NCBI GenBank assembly: GCA_017466495.1 | Contig: JAFTUB010000172.1 | Coordinates: 1-20,074 of the forward strand | DNA: 20,074 bases | Source of the DNA: Clostridia bacterium | GTDB lineage: Bacteria; Bacillota; Clostridia; Oscillospirales; CAG-272 | Direction: 5' to 3' | In this document: positions 7,136-14,346 of the stretch, in pieces | Numbering within the stretch: position 1 is the first letter of the stretch | Layout of the letters: each line of letters begins with the position of its first letter | The notes under the pieces: model-generated | Databases searched by the model: none | What the model was told of the DNA's origin: nothing | Seen by the model: only the letters and a program-made list of their open reading frames with translations | Translations under genes and position numbers: made by a program

Positions 7136-8200
7136 TTATTCCGGGATAGTCTCTGGAGCCGCCACAGCAGTCTCGGGGGGACGTGCCGTTTCGGTGGCAT
7201 CTATCCCCCGGGGCGGCTTGGTCTCGGGGATGGGGGTGGGGGCATAGCTGATGCCCGCCAGATCGATCAGTGCGCGGTTCTGCTCTACCGTCAGGTAGAA
7301 GTAATCATAGCCCGCTATGCGATAGAAAAGGGCGCAGTCCTCTCCGCCGGCAGGGTCATACTCAAACTCCAGCACCGCGCCGTTTTTGAATTTGACGGTC
7401 ACGTTCCGCACCACCTGCACAACGCGAACATCCTCCGGCAATGTGACCTTTGGCTGTGGACGCTCGGCATGATGGTCGAGAGGAGTAAGGCCGGCCATGA
7501 TTTCCCACACCCGGGCAATCTCCCCTTCATCCCGCAAAGTGACGGTCTTCACCTTCACCGACTGGCCAATCTGGGTATTGTCGATTTCGCTCTTCTCGAA
7601 GCGCACCCAGGCGATATCCCCGGCGCTCTCTGCGGCGTAAATATTGCGCAGGACCTCGGCCATGGTGTAAGTAGAAGTATCAATGTTCGCCCATTCCTCG
7701 GGGGAAAGCAACGAGCCAAAGGCCCAATCGGCATCCTCTATGGGATCATAGGTCCAGCCCTCGGCCAGGCTATTGTACTGATTGATTTTCCCCAGCTGCC
7801 AGGTCTCGCCGTCATGGAAGATCAGCTCGGCGTAGTCCTCACGGCCCTGCAGGTGCCACACCTCGGTCCCCTGCAGGTTGCCCACATATTCCCCCCGTCG
7901 GTGGGGCAGCATTGCCCGCTGTCCCTCGCCCAGGCGGACGAGCTCGTAGCTCATCAGGCGGTTGTACAGCACCAGGGGCTTGATGCGCAGGACTTCTTCA
8001 TGGGCGCCCAGGGGATAGTACCAGTCGGCAAAGCAATACCCCACTGTCAGCAGTACAAGAAAGCAGGCTGCCACGGCGCCGAGCCGCCGCATCCAATTCC
8101 ATCGCTTCGGTTTCTTTTGGGGAATATCCTCTTCCCCGGCATCGGCGATCCATTCGTCCCGCACTTCGCCGACGGTAAAAAAAAGTTCTCTCCCTGTCAC
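7136..8200 (-). CDS. Single-pass membrane protein, probable anti-sigma factor of the ECF pair
   Basis: 354 residues. A short cytoplasmic N terminus of about 38 residues is followed by one hydrophobic segment (about 40-58) and a large extracytoplasmic part of about 295 residues ending in a proline-rich tail. No catalytic motif or named domain is recognised. The start is a GTG at 8198-8200 that overlaps the sigma factor's TGA (GTGA), with a strong AGGAGGGG (8209-8216) eight bases upstream inside the sigma gene. A longer reading to 8428 would run through the sigma gene in another frame and is not supported. The topology and coupling are those of membrane anti-sigma factors that hold an ECF sigma factor until an outside signal arrives. 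This role comes from context only. Confidence 0.72.
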   Translation of the reverse strand: MTGRELFFTVGEVRDEWIADAGEEDIPQKKPKRWNWMRRLGAVAACFLVLLTVGYCFADWYYPLGAHEEVLRIKPLVLYNRLMSYELVRLGEGQRAMLPHRRGEYVGNLQGTEVWHLQGREDYAELIFHDGETWQLGKINQYNSLAEGWTYDPIEDADWAFGSLLSPEEWANIDTSTYTMAEVLRNIYAAESAGDIAWVRFEKSEIDNTQIGQSVKVKTVTLRDEGEIARVWEIMAGLTPLDHHAERPQPKVTLPEDVRVVQVVRNVTVKFKNGAVLEFEYDPAGGEDCALFYRIAGYDYFYLTVEQNRALIDLAGISYAPTPIPETKPPRGIDATETARPPETAVAAPETIPE

Positions 8201-8736
8201 GGTGTAATCCCCTCCTGTTCGAGTTTTTCTCTGAGCTGCGCCCGCATCCGATGCAGGCGTACCTTCACCGCGCTCTCCTTCACGGAGAAGCGTGCGGCAA
8301 TGGCGGCAACACTGTCGCAATACCAGTACCGGCGAAGAAAAATGCGTCGGTTTTCGGCATTCAATTCCCCAAGGAAGCGGTCGAGAACTTCCCCGATCTC
8401 CTTGCCATCCTCCATGGGCGGCAGGCATTCCTCCAACTCCGCAAGCAAGGGGAGCACCTCACCGCCGCGCCGGGCAGCCCGCTTCTTCTCAGCCACGTTG
8501 AGGGCAAGATTGCGTACAATGCGCCCTAAATAGGCTGAGAGCGACGCAGGCTTGGCGGGGGGAATAGCATTCCACAGCCGCAGATACGCGTCCTGCGCGC
8601 ATTCCTCGGCGTCCTGGGGGCTTCCCAGAATCCCCTCAGCAATAGAACGGCAAAGTTTGCCGTACTGTGCCTCCGTGGCCGCAATAGCCGACTCGTCCCG
8701 CGCTTCAAACAGCGCGATAATGGCAGTATCCTCCAT
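8197..8736 (-). CDS. ECF-type RNA polymerase sigma factor (sigma-70 family)
   Basis: 179 residues, the normal ECF size. Region 2 (about 20-88) includes the DAEECAQDAYLRLW motif (42-55), which contacts core polymerase and the -10 element. Region 4 (about 115-172) has the helix-turn-helix VAAIAARFSVKESAVKVRLHR. There is no region 3, as usual for ECF factors. The start has AGGGAGG (8743-8749) six bases ahead. The stop overlaps the start of the membrane protein, so the two are made together. An autoregulatory promoter is suggested at 8761-8788. The regulon is not visible here, although the gene is next to an ABC exporter operon transcribed in the same direction. Confidence 0.92.
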   Translation of the reverse strand: MEDTAIIALFEARDESAIAATEAQYGKLCRSIAEGILGSPQDAEECAQDAYLRLWNAIPPAKPASLSAYLGRIVRNLALNVAEKKRAARRGGEVLPLLAELEECLPPMEDGKEIGEVLDRFLGELNAENRRIFLRRYWYCDSVAAIAARFSVKESAVKVRLHRMRAQLREKLEQEGITP

Positions 8737-8760
8737 TCTGCATTCCTCCCTTCAACCATA

Positions 8761-8788
8761 AGAACCGGAAAAAAGTGAAAAGGTTACA
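8761..8788 (-). promoter_or_regulatory. Candidate ECF-type promoter of the sigma gene
   Basis: On the minus strand, TGTAACCTTTT begins at 8788 and resembles the AAC-containing -35 of ECF promoters. GGTTCT (8761-8766) lies 16 bases on. The leader to the start codon would be short but long enough for the ribosome binding site. No SigA-type promoter is evident here. The -10 element is a weak match, so this is tentative. Confidence 0.33.
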
Positions 8789-8805
8789 GCTGCACCTCGT
8801 GCAAT

Positions 8806-8860
8806 CCGAAAAACGGAGCAGAACTGCGGTACGCACCGCGGGACTGCTCCGTTTTTTCGG
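8806..8860 (-). terminator. Terminator of the ABC exporter operon
   Basis: AAAACGGAGCAG (8810-8821) pairs with CTGCTCCGTTTT (8844-8855), enclosing an inner GCGGT/ACCGC hairpin (8826-8839). The outer arms end in A and T runs. It begins within a few bases of the exporter stop (8863) and separates the operon from the sigma gene. Confidence 0.85.
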
Positions 8861-8862
8861 TC

Positions 8863-11073
8863 TTATCCCTGCTTCTGCAGGGCGGCACGCTGCTGTGCCA
8901 TGACCAGCTTATAGTAGATTCCCTTTGCCGCCAGCAGCTCGGCATGGGTGCCATACTCCGCCACCTTGCCTCGGTCAAGCACCAACAGCTTGTCGGCGTT
9001 CCGCAGGGTGGACAGGCGATGGGCAATGGCAAAGGTCGTTCTGTTTTTGGTCAGCTTGTTAATGGCATCCTGGATCAGCTTCTCGGTTTCGGTGTCCAGG
9101 GCTGCCGTCGCCTCGTCCAAAATCAAAATGCGGGGATTGTGGATCAGCGCGCGGGCAATGGCGATGCGCTGACGCTCACCGCCGGACAGGGAGTAGCCCT
9201 TCTCGCCCACCATGGTATTGTAGCCCTCGGGGAGATTGATGATGAAGTCATGGGCGTTGGCCAGCCGTGCCGCCGCGATGACCTCCTCATTGGTAGCAAA
9301 GGGCTTGGAATAGCGGATATTATCCCGCACAGAGCCGGCAAACAGATGGGTCTCCTGCAGAACCACACCGATCTGAGAACGGAGGGCATTCTGGGAGATG
9401 TCCTTGATGTTGACATCATCAATGAAGATCGCGCCCTCGGTCACATCGTAAAGACGCATCAGCAGATTGATCAGCGTAGTTTTACCGCAGCCTGAGTGCC
9501 CCACGATGCCCACCATCTCGCCCTGCTTGACCTCGAGATTAATATGCTCAAGCACGGGATTGTAGCTGTCATAGCCAAAGGTGACATCGCGGACGCTGAT
9601 GTCGCCTTCGATGGAGATATCAATGGGCAGCTCGATATCCGCCACCTCGGGCTCCTCCTCCAGGATCTCGAACACCTTATTAAGGGAAGTGAGGAAGGCA
9701 GAGATATTACGGGGGATGGCGGTGATCTGCATCAGCGGCTCGTAGATGATGGTGGCATAGCTGTTGAACTGGTTCAGTGCACCGATGGTCATGGAGCCGG
9801 CAAACACCTTCAGATTACCGTAGAGCATGATCATGTAGTTGCCAAGACGCAGGGCAAAGCCCAGCAGGGGGAAGACGGTATCAAACAGCTTGGCGTTGGA
9901 CTCATCCTGGGCGGCCTGCCGCTCGGTGTGCTCTTCAAAGCGAATAATCTCCCGCTCCTCGCTGCCGAAGCTCTTGACCACACGAATGCCGTTGAGAATA
10001 TCCTGCAGGTGTCGGTTGGTGCGGGTGGTGATGAGCCATGCGTGGATATTGCGCTGGCGCACGGTTGTCCAGAAACGGATAATGATAAACACCGTCAGGG
10101 GAAGAGGGATAAACACAAACAGACACATGAGGGGATCCAGGCAGAGCAAAAGCACCAGGGCCAGCAGGAAGGAGAATGCCTGAGCAAAGTAGGTGGGCAG
10201 GTTTCCGGTAATGAAAGACTGCACGGTGGACACGTCATTATTGATGCGTCCCATGAGGTCACCCGCCGACTTCTGCTGCACCGATGCCATGGAGAGGTTC
10301 TGAATCTTTTCAAAGAGCAGCGCCCGGAGCATCATGGTGAACTTGTTGCCCGAGTAGGCGGCCATACGCTGCTTGATGACATCAATGCCGCGGTGGAAGA
10401 CGTCCAGGACCACAATGGCCACCACCACCAGCAAAAATGCCCCCACCGAGCCTCGCTCGATGCCAAACTCGGGTACAATGAAGTTGTCGATGGCGTACCG
10501 CTGTACCGCAGGCACCACAAAGCGGAAGATCACCGAAAAGATAGCGGCGATCAGCGGGAAAAGCATCATCAGCCGCAAGCCGCGGGTCATGCGCCACAGC
10601 TTAAGGTAGGTTTCCTTTTTGTCCTGGCAGAAGGGGCAGATCTTGGTGTGCAGGACAAAGGGACGACCGCACTTGGGACAGTAGCGTTCCGGCTCGCTGT
10701 TGGTCAGGGGCTCTTTGCTTCCCCCTTCGGCCAGGATCTCGCAGGCCTTGACCATTACCGAGTACCGGGGCAGGTTCCGCCCCGAGATAAAGCGGCAGAG
10801 CAGGCGGCTGACGCCGTTTTGTTTGGCATAAAAGGCACAGCTGCCGTAAAGATTTTCGGTGGAAAAATCGGAGAGCTCGGACATTTTGAACTTTTCCTTC
10901 AGCTCGCCGTCCAGAATTTTGTATATGTACTGATCGGTGAACACCATCCATCCCGACACAAAGCGATCCACTTCGATGTTGTAGGGAAGACAGTACATTC
11001 GCTTCTCGCCCTCGCCAACGGCGGCCAAAAAAGCACGCTCGTCCTGCTCGGGGAGATCATACATCAGTTTCAT
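8863..11073 (-). CDS. ABC exporter (membrane and ATPase domains fused) with N-terminal soluble domain and zinc ribbon
   Basis: 736 residues, about 150 longer than a usual half-exporter. Residues 1-125 form a soluble region (FTDQYIYKI..., alternating strands) of unknown fold, perhaps PH-like. A zinc ribbon follows (C132, C135, C146, C149). Residues 165-465 are the type-1 exporter membrane domain with six hydrophobic segments. The ATPase domain has Walker A GHSGCGKT (525-532), Q-loop Q573, signature LSGGE (629-633), Walker B ILILDE (649-654) and H685. All catalytic residues are present. AAAGGAG lies six bases ahead of the start. The gene is last in an operon with the DUF1854 gene and a second exporter of the same build, and probably pairs with it as a heterodimer. 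The cargo is unknown; the family as a whole exports lipids, peptides or drugs. Confidence 0.9.
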   Translation of the reverse strand: MKLMYDLPEQDERAFLAAVGEGEKRMYCLPYNIEVDRFVSGWMVFTDQYIYKILDGELKEKFKMSELSDFSTENLYGSCAFYAKQNGVSRLLCRFISGRNLPRYSVMVKACEILAEGGSKEPLTNSEPERYCPKCGRPFVLHTKICPFCQDKKETYLKLWRMTRGLRLMMLFPLIAAIFSVIFRFVVPAVQRYAIDNFIVPEFGIERGSVGAFLLVVVAIVVLDVFHRGIDVIKQRMAAYSGNKFTMMLRALLFEKIQNLSMASVQQKSAGDLMGRINNDVSTVQSFITGNLPTYFAQAFSFLLALVLLLCLDPLMCLFVFIPLPLTVFIIIRFWTTVRQRNIHAWLITTRTNRHLQDILNGIRVVKSFGSEEREIIRFEEHTERQAAQDESNAKLFDTVFPLLGFALRLGNYMIMLYGNLKVFAGSMTIGALNQFNSYATIIYEPLMQITAIPRNISAFLTSLNKVFEILEEEPEVADIELPIDISIEGDISVRDVTFGYDSYNPVLEHINLEVKQGEMVGIVGHSGCGKTTLINLLMRLYDVTEGAIFIDDVNIKDISQNALRSQIGVVLQETHLFAGSVRDNIRYSKPFATNEEVIAAARLANAHDFIINLPEGYNTMVGEKGYSLSGGERQRIAIARALIHNPRILILDEATAALDTETEKLIQDAINKLTKNRTTFAIAHRLSTLRNADKLLVLDRGKVAEYGTHAELLAAKGIYYKLVMAQQRAALQKQG

Positions 11074-11122
11074 CTTTCGTCTCCTTTCCCGATACGACTC
11101 GGTTACAGGTTACAGATTTCCG

Positions 11123-11707
11123 TTACAGGTAAATTTCGATTTTGCGGTAGCTGGCACGGTCAAGCTTGGTCACATCGGAAATCTGGAAGCAATTTCCGTC
11201 AATGTCAAAGATAAAGATCCGCTCATCCTCCAAAATGCGAATATTGGAGGAGATGTTGTTGACCACAAAGCTCACCTTTCCCGCAGAGGTTTCGGCATCC
11301 CAGTAGTAATAGCCAAGCTTATCCTTGACCGAGAGGATGCGGTGAATCTCGGGGGTAAAGTAGCGGCGGTCCAGCTCCTCGTTGAGCAATGCTACCGTTG
11401 CCTCGTCGAACTCGCGAATGTGACGGATGAGGCCGATCTCGTGGCCGCGGCGGCTCTTGCGGGTCTCAGGCTCCCGCACCGCAATGTACTCATCGGGGTC
11501 GGTGATGGGGAAGGAGCGAAGCACCACCACCCGCTCAAAATGTTCCCTCTCACCGTCAGGGCCGGTGAGATCCAGAGAGATCAAGCCGCCCTCCGAGCGG
11601 GAGAACACCGCATTCTCGGGGGTGAGCATCACCGATTCCCGTTTTTCAAACAATGCCGCGTCTTCGTCATTTTCGGCGGCAGGATTTTGTACCTTCGTTT
11701 CAGCCAT
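11123..11707 (-). CDS. DUF1854 family protein associated with ABC exporters
   Basis: Soluble protein of 194 residues. I recognise the DUF1854 pattern: RSFPITDPDEYIAVRE (64-79), GHEIGLIRHI (88-97), and the C-terminal FDIDGNCFQISDVTKLD (167-183). No enzyme motif, signal peptide or membrane segment is seen. The first 30 residues are polar and probably disordered. In proteobacteria, members of this family are encoded with an ABC transporter near cyanophycin genes; that is from memory and gives no function here. The gene lies between the two exporter genes, 50 bases from each, on one transcript. The start has AAAGGAAT ahead of it. A role as a cytoplasmic partner or regulator of the exporters is inference. 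Confidence 0.82.
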   Translation of the reverse strand: MAETKVQNPAAENDEDAALFEKRESVMLTPENAVFSRSEGGLISLDLTGPDGEREHFERVVVLRSFPITDPDEYIAVREPETRKSRRGHEIGLIRHIREFDEATVALLNEELDRRYFTPEIHRILSVKDKLGYYYWDAETSAGKVSFVVNNISSNIRILEDERIFIFDIDGNCFQISDVTKLDRASYRKIEIYL

Positions 11708-11757
11708 GATGTAATTCCTTTCTGCCTCACGGGCAAATGCTGTGCCGAAGCGCGGGA

Positions 11758-12561
11758 TCAGAGCCCCGCCATGACCTTCTTCATCTGCTCGCTCTGGAGC
11801 GTGTAGAGCTTGTAGTAGACACCCTTCTTTTCCATCAGCTCTTCGGCTGTTCCCTGCTCTGCGATCTCACCGTGCTCGATGGCCATCAGATAGTTGCAGT
11901 CCTTGAGGGTGGAAAGACGGTGGGCGATGGTAATGGTGGTGCGGCCTTTGATCAGCTTCTCAATGGCATCGCTGATCAGCCGCTCGGTTTCGGTATCCAT
12001 TGCCGCTGTTGCCTCGTCCAGGATCAGCAGTGATGGCTTCATCAGCAGGGCTCGGGCAATGGAGATGCGCTGGCGCTCACCGCCCGAGAGAGAGCGGCTG
12101 CCGATGCCGATGAGGGTTTCATACCCCTCGGGCAGGCGCATGATGAAGTCATGAGCGTTTGCCGCGCGGGCGGCATCGATGACCTCCTCCATGGTGGCAT
12201 CGGGCCGGGCATAACGGATGTTCTCGGCAATGGTGCCGCGGAAAAGATAGATCTCCTGGGACACAATGGCGATATTCCGCCGCAGGGTTTCCACCTTGAT
12301 CTCCTTGACGTTATGACCGTCGATGGAAATGGAACCGCTGATGACATCGTACATACGGGTGATCAGATTGGCAATGGTACTCTTCCCGCTTCCCGTGTGC
12401 CCCACCAGGCCAACATGGTCGCCGGCATGAATGGTAAAAGATACATCCTTGAGGATGGGGCGGTTGGGATTGTAGTGGAAGCCCACATGATCAAACACAA
12501 TGTCCCCACGAATGGTCTCCAGCTCCACGGCATTGGGCGCATCGGTGATATCGGGGATCAT
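11758..12561 (-). CDS. ABC exporter ATPase domain, separate reading frame of the split second exporter
   Basis: 267 residues making a complete ATP-binding domain: Walker A GHTGSGKS, Q-loop SQEIYLF, signature LSGGE, Walker B LLILDE and the switch histidine in TIAHRLST. There is no membrane part. The ATG overlaps the stop of the membrane-domain frame by 4 bases (ATGA) but has no clear ribosome binding site. The frame stays open upstream of the ATG and encodes VETLDMIPD. That reads as the normal linker after the RM that ends the other frame's homology, as expected if one T was lost from ATG-TTT-GAA. Together the two frames would make a 778-residue exporter like its neighbour. It could be a sequencing error, a real mutation, or a functional split with translational coupling. 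Confidence 0.78.
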   Translation of the reverse strand: MIPDITDAPNAVELETIRGDIVFDHVGFHYNPNRPILKDVSFTIHAGDHVGLVGHTGSGKSTIANLITRMYDVISGSISIDGHNVKEIKVETLRRNIAIVSQEIYLFRGTIAENIRYARPDATMEEVIDAARAANAHDFIMRLPEGYETLIGIGSRSLSGGERQRISIARALLMKPSLLILDEATAAMDTETERLISDAIEKLIKGRTTITIAHRLSTLKDCNYLMAIEHGEIAEQGTAEELMEKKGVYYKLYTLQSEQMKKVMAGL

Positions 12562-14093
12562 ATCCAGCGTTTCAACATGCGCACCGCCGAGTTGATGGTA
12601 TCGGTAAGCATATTGGTGAAGTTGGTGAAGAAATTCAAGGGACCGAAGATCATGCCCACATAGCCGAGGTAGGTGGCAAATTCACCGTAGGTCATGAAGT
12701 TGTCCATGACCATGAAGCCGCCAAAGCCCCAAATGGCCTGGGAAGAGATACCGATCAGCAGACCGATGACGGGGAAAATGGTCAGATGCACCAGGTTGGT
12801 TTGAAGATTGGCATGATAGAGATTCTCTGCGTACTGGTAGAAGCGGTTGGTTTCCTCTGCCTCTTTGGCGAAGGCCTTGACCACACGGATACCGTTGAGC
12901 GAGTCACCCAGCATGGCATTGAGGGAGGAGGAACGCCGCCACTGACGGGAGTACATCCGCCACAGCTTGGGCAGCATGAATTTGAAAATGCACACCACAA
13001 TGGGCACGGGGATGTACACCACAAGAGTCAGCTTCCAGTTCAGGGAAAAGAGGAAGATGGTCAGACCGATGAAGTTAAGCATATTGACGATAAAATGCGG
13101 AACACCGTCAATATAGAAGGAGCGGATCTTCACGGCATCGTAGTTGACGCGATTGATCAAACGTCCGGTGGGGTTTTGGTTGAAGTAGGAGAGCGAAAGT
13201 CCCTGCAAAGCGCGGAACAGGTCGTTCTTCATGTTCTTGGTCACGCGGGTAGACATATAGGCGTTGGCACGGTTTTGAATGATCCCGATCAGCAGAGAGA
13301 GTACCGCCATGCCAAAGAGGATGGCTACCATAATGTATACCCACTCGATGCTGTGCAGTTTACCCTGAACCTGCACCCCATCCACAAATTTCGGGGGAGC
13401 GATCACCTGGTCATAGAAAATGCGGTTGCTGACAATGGGGGTCAGCAGCGAAATCACCGCGCTGGCCACAAGACAGAACATGACTGTGGCAAACTGCAGC
13501 TTGAATGGCTTGAAGTAAGCCAGGAGCCGCACCATGGTGGCGCTTTTCTTGATGCAGTGGTTGCAGATGCGCCGCTGCTGGTCATCGTATACCGTCCCGC
13601 ATTTGGGGCACTTGGCATTGAACTGCTCGAAGATGGGGTCATCCTCCCCCACCTCTTTGCCCTGGGCAAAGCGTTCCCAGATGTGGACAAAAGCAAAAAG
13701 CTTGCGCTTACAGGCGTTCGTACAATAGCCAATCGTGACGGTGGTTCTTGACCGCCGCCAATCCTCAAGTAATTTCTCGTATTCCTTTTCATCAAGCTCC
13801 CCTTTCTCGGGGACAGGTTCTTGACACTCGTGAGCGAGCAATCGGTTTGAGGACGTATAATTGTCCACATACGGTTCCGCTGTTAACGCAAGCGAAAATT
13901 CGGCAAAAGCACCGTCATCCTCTGAGAGACGGTACAAACGTTTTCGTGTTCGATCCAACGCGAGCCAGGTCCGGCCAAAGTCACCGGACAGATTCATGTC
14001 CAGCGACAGAACCGCGTCGAATGCCGCAGGATCGCAGCCCTTTGACGCGAAGTCCGAATAAGCCTTCTCGGTGAGCTTATCCAATGGCAGCAT
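12558..14093 (-). CDS. ABC exporter N-terminal soluble domain, zinc ribbon and membrane domain (frame ends before the ATPase domain)
   Basis: 511 residues. Positions 1-160 are soluble. A TWLALDRTRKRLYRL segment resembles the matching part of the 736-residue exporter, and GYCTNACKRK adds two more cysteines. A zinc ribbon follows (C162, C165, C177, C180). From about 190 to 505 is a type-1 exporter membrane domain with six hydrophobic segments and the coupling segment LNGIRVVKAF. The frame runs off into LKRWI and a stop where the family continues into the linker and ATPase domain. The lost base maps to 12574-12575. The start has GGAAAGGATG ahead of it. This is the first gene of the exporter operon, preceded by a leader with a perfect inverted repeat. 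Confidence 0.82.
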   Translation of the reverse strand: MLPLDKLTEKAYSDFASKGCDPAAFDAVLSLDMNLSGDFGRTWLALDRTRKRLYRLSEDDGAFAEFSLALTAEPYVDNYTSSNRLLAHECQEPVPEKGELDEKEYEKLLEDWRRSRTTVTIGYCTNACKRKLFAFVHIWERFAQGKEVGEDDPIFEQFNAKCPKCGTVYDDQQRRICNHCIKKSATMVRLLAYFKPFKLQFATVMFCLVASAVISLLTPIVSNRIFYDQVIAPPKFVDGVQVQGKLHSIEWVYIMVAILFGMAVLSLLIGIIQNRANAYMSTRVTKNMKNDLFRALQGLSLSYFNQNPTGRLINRVNYDAVKIRSFYIDGVPHFIVNMLNFIGLTIFLFSLNWKLTLVVYIPVPIVVCIFKFMLPKLWRMYSRQWRRSSSLNAMLGDSLNGIRVVKAFAKEAEETNRFYQYAENLYHANLQTNLVHLTIFPVIGLLIGISSQAIWGFGGFMVMDNFMTYGEFATYLGYVGMIFGPLNFFTNFTNMLTDTINSAVRMLKRWI

Positions 14094-14126
14094 ATCAACA
14101 CATCCTTTCCTGTTTCAAAACTTTTT

Positions 14127-14147
14127 GGGGATTTTGGGAAAATCCCC
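14127..14147. repeat. Perfect inverted repeat in the exporter operon leader
   Basis: GGGGATTTT, spacer GGG, AAAATCCCC: nine paired bases with a three-base loop, directly upstream of the ribosome binding site of the first exporter gene. No T-run follows on either strand, so it is not a typical terminator. It may be an operator or an mRNA structure that affects translation start. Confidence 0.6.
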
Positions 14148-14183
14148 TTGAAGTGGATGTGCCAGATGTGGTATACTGTATAC
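14148..14183 (+). promoter_or_regulatory. Promoter with overlapping palindromic operator
   Basis: TTGAAG (14148-14153), an 18-base spacer and TATACT (14172-14177) with a TG extension. The -10 lies inside a perfect 13-base palindrome, GTATACTGTATAC (14171-14183), a likely repressor site. It points to the 112-residue gene, leaving a leader of about 165 bases. The leader can fold: TAAAAACA (14185-14192) with TGTTTTTA (14232-14239), enclosing CCGAT/ATCGG (14209-14224). Confidence 0.5.
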
Positions 14184-14249
14184 ATAAAAACAGTCCGCCC
14201 CCGCACATCCGATTCGATCATCGGTCATCTGTGTTTTTACGTTACAGAT

Positions 14250-14277
14250 AATATATCACATTCTGAAAAAAAAGCAA
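14250..14277 (-). promoter_or_regulatory. Candidate SigA-type promoter of the exporter operon
   Basis: On the minus strand, TTGCTT (14272-14277), a 16-base spacer and TATATT (14250-14255). The leader would be about 150 bases and would include both the GTATAC palindrome and the 14127-14147 inverted repeat. No other good minus-strand promoter is seen between the genes. Confidence 0.42.
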
Positions 14278-14346
14278 GAGAAATCGCAAAATTTACAAAA
14301 ATATCGGATGTTTTCACAAATTTCACCCAAAAAACCGGAGGCTTTT

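Noticed and set aside
7116..8200. Long minus-strand start for the membrane protein at 8428
   Set aside because: The extra 76 residues overlap the sigma factor gene in another frame; the GTG at 8200 has an ideal binding site and the GTGA overlap.
9496..11214. A 572-residue open frame on the plus strand
   Set aside because: Antisense to the 736-residue exporter; composition is histidine- and glutamine-rich as expected for a shadow frame.
12558..12590. Programmed -1 frameshifting to join the two exporter halves
   Set aside because: No X-XXY-YYZ slippery heptamer in the correct frame and no obvious downstream hairpin; a one-base deletion or sequencing error is simpler.
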